This document shows positions 1-5,983 of a DNA stretch of 5,996 bases, piece by piece. Origin of the DNA: Anaerolineae bacterium (GTDB lineage Bacteria > Chloroflexota > Anaerolineae > 4572-78 > J111); NCBI GenBank assembly GCA_020433835.1, contig JAGRBY010000455.1, positions 1 through 5,996 on the forward strand. The letters are read 5' to 3'. The notes under the pieces were generated by a model. That model saw nothing but the letters and a program-made list of their open reading frames with translations. It was not told where the DNA came from and ran no database searches. Both the position numbers and the translations under genes were made by a program. Each line of letters opens with the position of its first letter. Position 1 is the stretch's first letter.

Positions 1-1020
1 CGCCTCAACCTGCCCGCTCCCGTCGATCTGTTTGGTATCGATCCCTACCAGAAGCGCGTTGGCGACGCCCTACTGTCGCCGGAACCGGCCTGGTTGGTCG
101 CGGTCGAGGGGCTGGGCGGTATCGGTAAAACAGCTCTGGCCAATGCCGTCATTCGGCGGGTGGCTTTGACCCATCATTTTCAACAGATAGCCTGGGTCAG
201 CGCCAAGCAGCAAGAGTTTTGGCCCGGTCTGGGTCTGCAACCCACCGCCCAACCCGCTCTCGACAGCGAAACCCTGATCGACAATTTATTGGCCCAACTG
301 GGCGAGGAATCGCCCGAAATGGTTTCGCCCCAGCAAAAAATGGCATTGCTCACCGAGCGGCTGAAAGCGCAGCCTCATCTGGTGGTCATCGATAACCTGG
401 AGACCATCGTTGATTTCGAGTCGCTGCTGCCGCTGCTGGCCCGTCTGGCCAACCCGTCCAAATTTTTGCTGACCAGCCGGGTGATGCCGCCGCAGGCCGG
501 CCTCGCCTCGATCCGCCTGACCGAATTGAGTCGGGCCGACTCGTTTGATCTGCTCAGGCACGAGGCTGGACTGCGCCACATGACCTCGTTGGCTGAAGCT
601 TCGGATGAGCAGTTGGGGCGCATCTATCAGGTTGTCGGCGGCCATCCGTTGGCCCTCAAGCTGGTGATTGGCCAACTGCACAGCCTGCCTCTTTCACAGG
701 TGCTCGACAGCCTGCGGCAAGCTCAGGGCAAAAAAGTGGACGATCTGTACACCTTTATCTATTGGCAAGCCTGGTCCGTGCTAGCTGAGAGCAGCCGCCA
801 ACTGCTGTTGGTCATGCCGTTGGTGCAAAATGGTACCATCGATCAACTGGCGACCACCGCTCAATTAACTATGGGCGACCTACACGATGCCCTGGCGCAG
901 TTGATCACGCTCTCTTTACTGGAGGTCAGCGGTACTATCGATCAGCGTCGCTACCGTATTCATCGATTAACCGAAACGTTTTTGCTCAATGAAGTTGTCA
1001 AATGGCCCAAGACACCTTGA
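1..1020 (+). CDS. NB-ARC (STAND) NTPase, 5'-truncated by window edge
   Basis: The frame is open from the first base, so the true start lies upstream; the TTG at 94 sits inside the nucleotide-binding domain and is not a credible start. Numbering visible codons from base 1, the P-loop GLGGIGKT is at 37-44, followed by AWVSAKQ (65-71). Walker B is LVVIDNLE (127-134), with N in place of the usual second acidic residue. A sensor-like FLLTSR ends at 160, and the GLPL-equivalent GGHPLALKL is at 213-221. Residues ~256-328 fit a winged helix ending RYRIHRLTETFLL. This is the NB-ARC/AP-ATPase order of STAND proteins, which act as nucleotide-driven intracellular switches in transcription control or defence. 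The missing N-terminus would normally carry the effector or DNA-binding domain, so the output cannot be told. The ORF stops at TGA 1018-1020, just where such proteins normally continue into TPRs. The next ORF supplies those TPRs in the -1 frame. GC content is visibly higher than downstream. The family call is secure; the specific role is unknown. Confidence 0.9.
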   Translation, partial: RLNLPAPVDLFGIDPYQKRVGDALLSPEPAWLVAVEGLGGIGKTALANAVIRRVALTHHFQQIAWVSAKQQEFWPGLGLQPTAQPALDSETLIDNLLAQLGEESPEMVSPQQKMALLTERLKAQPHLVVIDNLETIVDFESLLPLLARLANPSKFLLTSRVMPPQAGLASIRLTELSRADSFDLLRHEAGLRHMTSLAEASDEQLGRIYQVVGGHPLALKLVIGQLHSLPLSQVLDSLRQAQGKKVDDLYTFIYWQAWSVLAESSRQLLLVMPLVQNGTIDQLATTAQLTMGDLHDALAQLITLSLLEVSGTIDQRRYRIHRLTETFLLNEVVKWPKTP

Positions 1021-2207
1021 CCGATGCATCCAACTACACCGATTTTTTTATAACGGCTGTATTGACTAATATCGCCTATTGGCAAAATAATCCTGCCGTG
1101 CAATCGCTCGAAGTCGAGGCGCTCGACCAGGAGCGGGAGGGTCTTGTCCGGGCCATTCTCTATGGTCTGACCGTGCCTGAAGCCTGGCCGGCGGTTTACC
1201 AACTGATCGAAACGCTATCGCCCTATATAGAACGGCGCGGCTATTGGGCTGTCTGGCAGCAGGTGCTCGATCAAGCCCTGGCCCAGGCCCAACAACGTGA
1301 CGATGCAGCTAGATGCGTTGTCTTCTCGCTCCTACTGGCTCGACTATTACAACGGCAAAGCAAAATAAAACAGACAATTCACCATTATCGATGGGCTATC
1401 AATTTCGCCCGGCAAGCTGGCAGTCGATATAATGAAGGGCGCGCCTGTACAAATCTGGGATACTTATATATCGAATTAGGCCGATGGTTCCGGGCAAAGG
1501 TGTTATGTTGTTATGCCCTTGATCTATTTGAGCAAATCAAGAACGAGCACGGTCAAGCCCATACCCATAATCATTTGGGTGTTCTATTTACATGGCAGGG
1601 TATCTGGCATAAGGCCCAGTTGCATCTAGAATCGGCGTGTGCTATCTGGGAGAAGATGAATGACCATCATGGTTTGATGCGTGGTCTCATTAACCTGGGT
1701 ACCCTTTATATCCTTAGCCGACAACTCACCCAAGCTTTGCATTGCTTTCAAGACGCTGCCAATTATGCCCAATTGACCGGAGATGAACTTGAACTTGCCA
1801 CAATTTACATGAACAGGGGCATCATCCATCAATACAACGGTAATCTCGCGGAAGCAGAACATTGTATTCGAAGCGCAGAAGCTATTTACCAGAAGTACTC
1901 AAATCTATCCGGATTAGCTCAGGCTTGGAGCAATTTAGGGATAGCTTATCTTGAGCAAGGTCGAGCACTTGAAGGGGGCCAATTTCTGCAAAAATCGCTG
2001 AATACCTGGCGTAAGTTAGACAACCGACAGGGCGAATTGAAGGCGCTGGCCGGTTTGATTGAGTATGAATTTATGCGACAAGATCATGCTCAAGTCACGG
2101 CCAAGTTGAAGGAGTTAAAAGCGATCAAGGCGCGATATCTGCCCCATTTCCAAGATCCGTATTTAAATACTATTTTGCAAAAGTATCATTACAGCTTGAC
2201 TGAATAA
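1002..2207 (+). CDS. TPR-repeat protein, likely sensor half of the NB-ARC protein
   Basis: 401 residues with no signal peptide or membrane segment, so cytoplasmic. Residues ~10-100 form a helical lead-in (FFITAVLTNIAYW, then WAVWQQVLDQALAQA). TPR units with a 40-residue period follow at ~146-180 (NLGYLYIELGRW), 186-220 (HLGVLFTWQGIW), 226-260 (NLGTLYILSRQL), 266-300 (NRGIIHQYNGNL) and 306-340 (NLGIAYLEQGRA), with degenerate units on either side. This MalT-like array normally binds a ligand or partner protein. The ATG at 1002 overlaps the NTPase ORF by 19 bases. No strong Shine-Dalgarno site precedes it; only a weak TGAAG lies near 990-994. The frame has an in-frame TGA at 990-992, so it cannot extend upstream. 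Translation therefore depends on coupling to the NTPase, or the two are one gene with a frameshift around 993-1020. The gene ends at TAA 2205-2207 inside a terminator hairpin. The ORF and the TPR assignment are sure; independence from the upstream ORF is not. Confidence 0.88.
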   Translation: MAQDTLTDASNYTDFFITAVLTNIAYWQNNPAVQSLEVEALDQEREGLVRAILYGLTVPEAWPAVYQLIETLSPYIERRGYWAVWQQVLDQALAQAQQRDDAARCVVFSLLLARLLQRQSKIKQTIHHYRWAINFARQAGSRYNEGRACTNLGYLYIELGRWFRAKVLCCYALDLFEQIKNEHGQAHTHNHLGVLFTWQGIWHKAQLHLESACAIWEKMNDHHGLMRGLINLGTLYILSRQLTQALHCFQDAANYAQLTGDELELATIYMNRGIIHQYNGNLAEAEHCIRSAEAIYQKYSNLSGLAQAWSNLGIAYLEQGRALEGGQFLQKSLNTWRKLDNRQGELKALAGLIEYEFMRQDHAQVTAKLKELKAIKARYLPHFQDPYLNTILQKYHYSLTE

Positions 2208-2231
2208 AAAGCTCAGTCAGGCTGTAATGAT
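2185..2231. terminator. Hairpin terminator, probably bidirectional
   Basis: The left arm 2185-2203 (ATCATTACAGCTTGACTGA) pairs with 2213-2231 over 19 positions, with a single G-U wobble (2196 with 2220), around a 9-base loop. On the plus strand the stem runs into TTTT (2231-2234). On the minus strand the stem is followed by ACTTTTG, a weaker U-tract. The left arm encodes the last TPR-protein codons and the TAA stop lies in the loop. It also sits 20 bases past the stop of the minus-strand peptide gene, so it is well placed to end both convergent transcripts. The structure is certain from the sequence; termination in both directions is inferred. Confidence 0.85.
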
Positions 2232-2250
2232 TTTATAGGTTAATTAATCG

Positions 2251-2406
2251 TTAGCATCCACCTCCCGAATTTCCAGGATGCGAACACGCATGAGCCGGCG
2301 CTGTCACCGACAACCCGGCCTCGTCGGCCACGATGCCAACCGAACCGGCTACGGCGGCCAGCAGAGCTAACCCGGTTAAAACCGCAATAATTCTCTTTTT
2401 CAACAT
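2251..2406 (-). CDS. Small exported peptide precursor, Cys-flanked C-terminus
   Basis: A 51-codon ORF reads leftward from ATG 2406-2404 to TAA 2253-2251. GGAGG (2418-2414) lies seven bases before the ATG, and an in-frame TAA (2424-2422) fixes this as the start. The protein opens with MLKKR, has a hydrophobic stretch at residues 6-27 (IIAVLTGLALLAAVAG and on), then DEAGLSVTAPAHA and the C-terminal CSHPGNSGGGC. This is a typical Sec signal or membrane-anchor layout. Signal peptidase could cut after IVA (27/28), leaving 24 residues, or after AHA (40/41), leaving an 11-residue peptide with Cys at both ends. No lipobox is seen, because Leu is absent at -3. The two cysteines could form a disulfide loop or carry a modification, but no modifying enzyme is visible in the window. 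The gene converges on the TPR gene and shares its terminator. I do not recognise the family. Signalling peptide, peptide toxin or small surface protein are all possible. The strong ribosome site plus signal sequence make a real gene likely. Confidence 0.75.
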   Translation of the reverse strand: MLKKRIIAVLTGLALLAAVAGSVGIVADEAGLSVTAPAHACSHPGNSGGGC

Positions 2407-2413
2407 CTTGAAA

Positions 2414-2418
2414 CCTCC
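2414..2418 (-). promoter_or_regulatory. Ribosome binding site of the small peptide gene
   Basis: GGAGG on the minus strand, seven bases before the ATG at 2406. It decides the start of the 51-codon gene. A complementary CCTCC lies 12 bases upstream in the same transcript (plus coordinates 2431-2435) and could mask it in a 5-bp stem. Confidence 0.75.
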
Positions 2419-2429
2419 ATTTTAGCGCT

Positions 2430-2501
2430 AGGAGGGCCAAGATGAGAGTACTCTCGGCTGAGAAACTCAGCCTATTCGCGAATAATCCACAGCCCGAATA
2501 A
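2430..2501 (+). CDS. Possible 19-aa ORF with strong Shine-Dalgarno
   Basis: AGGAGG at 2430-2435 is followed after six bases by ATG at 2442 and an ORF of 19 codons ending at TAA 2499-2501 (the listed start includes the ribosome site). The product begins MRVLSAEKLSL and ends FANNPQPE, with no signal sequence or known motif. The ORF lies over the three abutting palindromes of the divergent region, so its codons may simply follow from those sites. It could be a leader peptide for a transcript towards the large propeller gene, but 173 bases separate its stop from that gene's start. Only the ribosome-site spacing argues for translation; AGGAGG may instead exist as the complement of the minus-strand ribosome site nearby. 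Confidence 0.25.
   Translation, partial: RRAKMRVLSAEKLSLFANNPQPE
2444..2484. repeat. Three directly abutting palindromes, possible operator cluster
   Basis: Three inverted repeats lie end to end with no spacer. They are the perfect 12-bp palindrome GAGAGTACTCTC (2444-2455), the 7-bp arms GGCTGAG and CTCAGCC around AAA (2456-2472), and the perfect 12-bp palindrome TATTCGCGAATA (2473-2484). The cluster lies 38 bases upstream of the peptide gene start, on the peptide mRNA or its promoter, and about 190 bases upstream of the propeller gene. The 12-bp palindromes are better suited to dimeric repressor sites than to RNA hairpins; the central one could fold as RNA. The symmetry is plain in the sequence; the regulatory role is inferred. 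Confidence 0.55.
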
Positions 2502-2591
2502 ATTGAATGATGCTTGGGCCAAACATTGTATTGTTAGACTTATTTGCAGGTGACGATTTCGACCGGTCAATTACCTAACTACGTCTCTAGT

Positions 2592-2620
2592 CTATCAGCT
2601 AGCCATATAAAAGCTATACA
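2592..2620 (+). promoter_or_regulatory. Weak candidate promoter for the propeller gene
   Basis: TATACA (2615-2620) resembles a -10 box. At 17-base spacing, CTATCA (2592-2597) matches only three of six -35 positions. A second -10-like TATAAA lies at 2606-2611, with a poorer -35. Either would give a leader of roughly 50 bases. This is the best AT-rich candidate before the gene, but the match is poor. Confidence 0.25.
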
Positions 2621-2660
2621 AAATTTCTTGGGCTTATCTGGGGATTTTCCAAGAAGTGAA

Positions 2661-2667
2661 GGGGGAG
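2661..2667 (+). promoter_or_regulatory. Ribosome binding site selecting a GTG start
   Basis: GGGGGAG lies seven bases before GTG 2675. The next in-frame ATG (2702) has no purine-rich site at the right distance, and starting there would remove the basic residues before the hydrophobic core. The GTG start is therefore preferred. Confidence 0.7.
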
Positions 2668-2674
2668 AGGAGTA

Positions 2675-5600
2675 GTGGTAAAGTTGTTAAAGATAAAGAA
2701 CATGGCTCGATGGTATATATGTTGGGGGATATTACTGCTGCTAGGCGTTGTAGTTAGTCGAGTCTATGCCGATCCACCGGAGCCGGTCGTACAAAAAGTA
2801 AATGGAAATTTAATAGGCGGTGGGAATGTCGATGGTTTTCGGATCTCCCCTGATAGTGAGTGGATAACTTACTGGGCGGACCAAGACACAAATAACATAT
2901 TTGAAATCTACAGCGTCCCATCGCGAGGTGGTGTGCCCCTTAAGCTTAACAGCGCTCTTACACCCGGCAAGAATGTTACGAATTTTGAGATCAGTCCGGG
3001 CAGTGGTCGGGTGATTTACTTGGCGGACCAGGACATCGATGAGGTCTTCGAACTTTATAGCGTCCCAATAGGCGGAGGTACGCCGGTTAAGCTCAATGTT
3101 CCTTTAACACTGGGGAAGAATGTTATAAATTTTGAGTTGATGCAAGGCAGCGGTCGGGTAATTTACCGGGCAGATCAGGACACGGATGAAGTTTACGAAC
3201 TTTATAGTGCCCCAATAGGTGGCGGTACGCCGGTTAAGCTCAACGGCGCTCTCGTGCCCGGGAAGAATGTGGAGGCGTTTAAGATCAGTCCGGATAACAG
3301 CCGCGTGGTTTATCGGGCGGATCAAGATACAGATAATGGATTCGAGCTGTATAGTGTGCCTATAGATGGAGGTACACCGATCAAACTCAATGGCCCTATT
3401 GTGCCGGGAGGTGATGTTTATGAGTTTCTTGTTAGCTCAGACAGTAATTGGGTGGTTTATCGGGCGGATCAAGATACAAATGATGGCCTTGAGCTTTATA
3501 GTGTCCCAATAGGTGGCGGTACGCCAATCAGGCTCAATGGCTCTATTGCACCTGGGGGTGATGTTGGAGGTACCTTTCAGATTAGTCTTGACAGCCGTTG
3601 GGTGATCTATCCGGCTGATCAACGCGCCAAAGATTTATACGAGATATTTAGTGTTCCTATTGCGGGTGGCCCGTCAATACTACTTAATGGCTCGCTCACA
3701 TCTGGGGGGAATGTAGATGCCTTCAAGATCAGCCCAGACAGTAGGCGGGTTATTTATTGGGCGGATCAAGATACAAATGATGGCTTTGAACTTTACAGTG
3801 TGCCTGTAGGCGGGGGTACAGTCGTGAAGCTCAATGGTCCTATTGTGCCGGGAGGGGATGTTTACGAGTTTCTTGTTAGCTCAGATAGTAGTTGGGTGGT
3901 TTATCGGGCGGATCAAGATACAAATGATGGTTTTGAACTATACAGTGTGCCAATAGGTGGGGGTACAGTCGTGAAGCTCAATGGCCCTATTGCCCCTGGA
4001 GGGGATGTGGGAACTTTTCAGATCAGACCGGATAGTAATCGGGTTATCTACCAAGCCGATCAGGATACAAACGATTTGCTTGAGCTTTATAGTGTCCCTG
4101 TAAGTGGAGGCTCACCTCTTAAACTCAATGGCCTTATTGCGCCCGGAGGGGATGTAGATGGAAATTTTGAATTATCCCTGGATAGTAACTTTGTTGTCCA
4201 TCGTGGCGATCAGGCCACGAATGACATCTTTGAACTCTTTATCAGTTACCTGCCGCTGAGTGTAGACACAACCATCCCCCCGGCCAATAGGATTGCAGTT
4301 GAACCGAATAGTAAAGTTGGCATCGTTTATAGCCTCCCCTTCGATCAAAGTACGGTTAACAATCAGACCATAACAGTTCATGGTTTCCAGAGCGGGTCGC
4401 AAACTGGCCCGGTGGTAATTGCCAATGATAAAACCCTACAACTAACCGTTGCAGATCCCTTTCAGCCCGGTGAACTGGTCCAGGTTACTGCCCGAAATAC
4501 AACGCAAAACAACTACGGTCTTAGTGCCACGCCTTATGTGTGGCAATTTTATGCGAAGGCCCGCACCGGTTCGGGCGTATTTACCAGTACGGCTCAAGCG
4601 CTTGGGGGAACCCGATCTGAAGGCGTCGCCCTTGGTGATGTTGATGGGGATAGCGACCCCGATGCCATTGTTGTCTATGACCATTCTACCGGTGGCTCTC
4701 CAACGGGCAATGAGGTATACCTTAATGAAAACGGACAGTTTAGCCGTGTCCAAGAGTTAGGTAAGGCGTCCAGTAAGGCCGTAGCCTTGGGCGATTTGAA
4801 TAATGACGGGGTTTTGGATGCTTTTGTGGTTAACGGTAGTAATGAAGCCGATGAAATATGGTTAAACACTGGCAATACCAGCCCTATCTTCCAGGTCGAG
4901 CAGCTAAATGACTCGTTTTCAGGTACCGATGTTGCCCTGGCTGATTTCGATGGAGATGGTGACTTGGATGCTGCGGTCACCAATACGAACAACGCGCCGA
5001 ATCAAATTTATATTAACGATGGCGGGACATTTAACGCCAAGCAGGCACTAGGATCTCTATCCAGCCTCTCAATAGCGGTAGGGGATGTTGATCTTGATGG
5101 CGATATTGATGCCTTAGTCGGTAATGCGGAAAGTCCGGTTGGACTATGGCTCAATGATGGGGACGCCAACTTTAGTCTTGTTCAAAATATCGACACCGGT
5201 AACAGCGCCCAAGCGATAGCCCTGGCCGACTTTGATGGAGATTATGACCTGGATGCCTTTTTCGCCCACGGCAGCACCCTTGGCCAGCCCAATCAGTTCT
5301 GGGTTAATAGCGAAGGTAGATTCATCAATAGCGAATTAAATTTAGGCATAACGAACAATCTTAACAGTCGGGAATTAAGCATTGGTGATATCAATGCTGA
5401 CGGCGATTTGGATATATTCGAAGCTACCCTCTCCGGTTATGTAGTGTGGCATAATAATGGAACAGGGAACTTTCACAGCGCCCAGATTAATACAACCAGT
5501 AGTCGTGCTGTAGCTCTGGCTGATGTCGATGGTGATGGTGATCTGGATGCTTATGCTGGAGACTATCTCGACACGCCGGATACTATTCTCCTCAATGACT

Positions 5601-5983
5601 TGTCGATGGCGCCACCCGATTATGAACAAGCTGTATTTTTACCCACTATTTTTCGGGCACCCCCCATTATATCAACAACAACCCAGATCAATATTGTAAG
5701 TATTGGTACGGGCGGCATTTGTAGGGTGGAAATTACCAATAAAGCAGGAGGATGGCTGGGAGGATGTGGGGGTGAGATAAATGATGGGGAGATCCTTGCT
5801 GACTATAAAACAACACTTTGTTCCCAAATAACTTTACCCCCCCAGGATACAACTTACCGGGTTAAGGTTTTTCCAAAGTATTGTAAGTCAGAAGTTAATA
5901 TCTTTTACGACGCAGTTGGGGTGACACGTTTTAGGGAAGTTGAATGTATAGAACGAAGTAGTTCCGCACTTTGTCCCAAGTGA
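2675..5983 (+). CDS. Exported double-propeller protein (PD40-like plus FG-GAP repeats)
   Basis: 1102 residues from GTG to TGA 5981-5983. A signal peptide covers 1-32: basic MVKLLKIKN, a hydrophobic core near 13-28, and cleavage after VYA. Ten repeats of ~49 residues (44-528) carry ISPDS, RADQDTND, ELYSVPIGGG and KLN. They resemble TolB/PD40 WD40-like blades. Residues ~529-628 look like a bacterial Ig-like linker (PFDQSTVN, FQPGELVQVTA, YVWQF). Seven FG-GAP/VCBS blades follow, with calcium-type motifs starting at 655 (DVDGDSDPD), 707, 757 (DFDGDGDLD), 804, 852, 905 and 950 (DVDGDGDLD), as in integrin-alpha-like seven-bladed propellers. After AVFLPTIFR (986-994) comes a region with six cysteines (1016, 1031, 1049, 1070, 1091, 1100) and no membrane anchor or LPxTG motif. 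The likely role is extracellular binding or adhesion; no catalytic motif is visible. GTGGAGAG just after the stop may be the ribosome site of a following gene. The architecture is secure; ligand and function are unknown. Confidence 0.9.
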   Translation: MVKLLKIKNMARWYICWGILLLLGVVVSRVYADPPEPVVQKVNGNLIGGGNVDGFRISPDSEWITYWADQDTNNIFEIYSVPSRGGVPLKLNSALTPGKNVTNFEISPGSGRVIYLADQDIDEVFELYSVPIGGGTPVKLNVPLTLGKNVINFELMQGSGRVIYRADQDTDEVYELYSAPIGGGTPVKLNGALVPGKNVEAFKISPDNSRVVYRADQDTDNGFELYSVPIDGGTPIKLNGPIVPGGDVYEFLVSSDSNWVVYRADQDTNDGLELYSVPIGGGTPIRLNGSIAPGGDVGGTFQISLDSRWVIYPADQRAKDLYEIFSVPIAGGPSILLNGSLTSGGNVDAFKISPDSRRVIYWADQDTNDGFELYSVPVGGGTVVKLNGPIVPGGDVYEFLVSSDSSWVVYRADQDTNDGFELYSVPIGGGTVVKLNGPIAPGGDVGTFQIRPDSNRVIYQADQDTNDLLELYSVPVSGGSPLKLNGLIAPGGDVDGNFELSLDSNFVVHRGDQATNDIFELFISYLPLSVDTTIPPANRIAVEPNSKVGIVYSLPFDQSTVNNQTITVHGFQSGSQTGPVVIANDKTLQLTVADPFQPGELVQVTARNTTQNNYGLSATPYVWQFYAKARTGSGVFTSTAQALGGTRSEGVALGDVDGDSDPDAIVVYDHSTGGSPTGNEVYLNENGQFSRVQELGKASSKAVALGDLNNDGVLDAFVVNGSNEADEIWLNTGNTSPIFQVEQLNDSFSGTDVALADFDGDGDLDAAVTNTNNAPNQIYINDGGTFNAKQALGSLSSLSIAVGDVDLDGDIDALVGNAESPVGLWLNDGDANFSLVQNIDTGNSAQAIALADFDGDYDLDAFFAHGSTLGQPNQFWVNSEGRFINSELNLGITNNLNSRELSIGDINADGDLDIFEATLSGYVVWHNNGTGNFHSAQINTTSSRAVALADVDGDGDLDAYAGDYLDTPDTILLNDLSMAPPDYEQAVFLPTIFRAPPIISTTTQINIVSIGTGGICRVEITNKAGGWLGGCGGEINDGEILADYKTTLCSQITLPPQDTTYRVKVFPKYCKSEVNIFYDAVGVTRFREVECIERSSSALCPK
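2804..4258 (+). repeat. Tandem array of ten ~147-bp coding repeats
   Basis: Each unit encodes 49 residues; the sixth has 50 and the tenth diverges at its end. Unit starts fall at residues 44, 93, 142, 191, 240, 289, 339, 388, 437 and 486. Units 4-6 resemble units 7-9 in order. Unit 5 (3392-3538) and unit 8 (3836-3982) differ at about 19 of 147 bases by hand count and are exactly 444 bases apart, i.e. three units plus the extra codon of unit 6. This points to a later three-unit duplication on top of an older single-unit expansion. Confidence 0.88.
4604..5599 (+). repeat. Seven FG-GAP calcium-binding repeats
   Basis: The repeated pattern AVALxDxDGDGDLDA recurs at residues ~650, 702, 752, 799, 847, 900 and 945, spaced 45-53 residues apart. 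Blades 2 and 6 depart from the consensus (DLNNDGVLD and DINADGDLD) but keep the main acidic positions. Seven units match one closed seven-bladed propeller. At the DNA level these copies are much more diverged than the upstream 147-bp array. Confidence 0.85.

Larger units (their letters stand above)
2407..2674. other. Divergent intergenic region between peptide and propeller genes
   Basis: 268 bases separate the divergent starts. From left to right they contain the minus-strand ribosome site, TAGCGCTA (2423-2430), an AGGAGG, the palindrome cluster at 2444-2484, an 8-bp palindrome GACCGGTC (2561-2568), an AT-rich stretch (2604-2626) and the ribosome site of the propeller gene. A minus-strand TACAAT (2530-2525) resembles a -10 box for the peptide gene, but no matching -35 is seen at 17 bases. 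I see no RNA gene here. Confidence 0.6.

Noticed and set aside
286..681. 131-codon antisense ORF opposite the NTPase
   Set aside because: Antisense shadow of a GC-rich gene with conserved NB-ARC motifs on the other strand; composition typical of a shadow frame.
993..1020. Classical -1 programmed frameshift signal joining NTPase and TPR ORFs
   Set aside because: No X XXY YYZ slippery heptamer is present in the zero frame across the overlap, and no obvious downstream stem is seen, so recoding is the least likely explanation of the split.
2281..2300. Lipoprotein signal in the small peptide at AHAC
   Set aside because: A Cys does follow a small-residue site, but the -3 position is Ala rather than Leu and the Cys is far from the hydrophobic core, so a lipobox is not supported.
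2240..2440. 66-codon minus-strand ORF starting near 2440
   Set aside because: It lies in a different frame from the 51-codon gene, lacks a ribosome site and encodes an Arg/Trp-rich sequence with no domain look; the overlapping 51-codon frame has a ribosome site and signal sequence.
2702..2704. ATG as alternative start of the propeller protein
   Set aside because: No ribosome site precedes it and it would remove basic n-region residues of the signal peptide; the GTG at 2675 has GGGGGAG at seven bases.
2804..4258. CRISPR array
   Set aside because: The repeats are 147 bp, in frame, contiguous and diverged at coding positions, with no unique spacers.
4449..4760. 103-codon plus-strand ORF inside the propeller gene
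   Set aside because: Shadow frame within clear FG-GAP coding sequence; no ribosome site and no recognisable product.
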